A DNA stretch of 64,000 nt, from the NCBI RefSeq assembly GCF_024704385.1, contig NZ_JAJDFX010000002.1:3100001-3164000 (forward strand), in the 5' to 3' direction. The DNA is from Cellulomonas sp. P24 (GTDB lineage Bacteria > Actinomycetota > Actinomycetes > Actinomycetales > Cellulomonadaceae). Within the stretch, counting starts at the first letter, position 1; each line of letters starts with the position of its first letter. A program made the position numbers and the translations under genes. Positions 63,754 through 64,000 of the stretch are shown here, piece after piece. Below the pieces are notes generated by a model that searched no databases, was not told where the DNA came from, and saw only the letters and a program-made list of their open reading frames with translations.

Positions 63754-64000
63754 ATGACGTCTGTCCCCACCGTCATCCGTGGGGCCACCGCGCGTGACGG
63801 CGCCGCCTGTGCGGCGATCTACGCGCCGTACGTGACCGACACCGCGATCACCTTCGAGGTCGATCCTCCCGGGCCTGCCGAGATGTCCGCGCGCATCACC
63901 GCGGCGGTGCAGAGCCATGCCTGGCTCGTGCTCGAGGACGCCGGGCGGGTCGTCGGCTACGCGTACGGCAGCCCGTTCAAGGCGCGCGCGGCGTACCGCT
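63754..64000 (+). CDS. GNAT acetyltransferase, phosphinothricin-acetyltransferase-like (truncated by window edge)
   Basis: The frame from ATG at 63754 (7 nt after TACTAT, leaderless) begins MTSVPTVIRGATARDGAACA and continues IYAPYVTDTAITFEVDPPG and VVGYAYGSPFKARAAYR. These are hallmarks of the Pat/Bar-like GNAT family that acetylates phosphinothricin, methionine sulfoximine or similar amines. Only 82 residues are visible; the acetyl-CoA loop is outside the window. It is probably controlled by the adjacent XRE-cupin protein. Confidence 0.88.
   Translation, partial: MTSVPTVIRGATARDGAACAAIYAPYVTDTAITFEVDPPGPAEMSARITAAVQSHAWLVLEDAGRVVGYAYGSPFKARAAYR

Overview
The window is 64 kb of uniformly GC-rich, gene-dense DNA from an actinobacterium. 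Within Micrococcales a Cellulomonas-like organism fits best, but this is inference from three things. First, the right end carries the actinobacterial division block galU - glp (moeA-like) - rimJ - glpR/sepX. Second, at least thirteen genes look leaderless, with a TAnnnT box ending 6-7 nt before the start codon. Third, the window is rich in sugar hydrolases (GH13, GH31, GH3). I see no rRNA, transposase, integrase, CRISPR array or prophage. The only RNA gene is a tRNA-Ala(CGC).

Layout. 0-2.8 kb: a truncated GAPDH gene on the minus strand, diverging from a TetR repressor and a GH13 alpha-glucosidase across a double palindromic operator. 2.8-8.5 kb: a minus-strand operon of an AAA+ ATPase, a 1053-residue DUF4157 protein with HEIAH, and an unknown 161-residue protein. 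This looks like payload and accessory genes of an extracellular contractile injection system (eCIS), but no tube, sheath or baseplate gene is present. 8.6-12.2 kb: a GH31 glycosidase diverging from its LacI regulator, which appears to use a CTG start. 12.3-20.2 kb: a diguanylate cyclase, an aldehyde dehydrogenase with its DUF779 partner, a GH3 beta-glucosidase, and a frameshifted SDR epimerase diverging from a TetR gene.

20.3-26.4 kb: a GntR-controlled module (xylose-isomerase-like protein, 3-hydroxyacyl-CoA-dehydrogenase-like enzyme, GntR, DhaKL-type kinase, RpiB-like and TPI-like isomerases). The gene set resembles tetritol/tetrulose-phosphate catabolism. Two promoters in the module share the palindrome TCCTATAGGA over their -10 boxes. 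26.4-36.4 kb: an IclR-controlled sugar-acid module (SMP-30 lactonase, ribose-type ABC importer with an ATPase-permease fusion, dgoK, dgoA, dgoD). It fits D-galactonate breakdown to pyruvate and glyceraldehyde-3-phosphate. dgoK is frameshifted.

36.5-48.5 kb: DinB-like protein, pntAB transhydrogenase, HNH nuclease, a DsbA/FrnE oxidoreductase coupled to a 55-residue CxxxxC protein, a cytochrome b-like membrane protein, pyruvate oxidase poxB, a YtrA-type GntR, a methyltransferase, and an ECF sigma factor with a membrane partner. 48.9-53.6 kb: a giant SF1-helicase/nuclease-like protein whose Walker A, Walker B and nuclease residues all appear replaced. 53.8-64 kb: mscL, a SAF/CpaB-like protein, an FmdB zinc ribbon, a penicillin acylase, 5-formyl-THF cyclo-ligase, the galU-glp-rimJ-glpR block, tRNA-Ala, and a divergent XRE-cupin/GNAT pair.

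Three genes (SDR epimerase, dgoK, glp) are each broken by one base at a C/G homopolymer. Assembly error is therefore a serious alternative to true pseudogenes.
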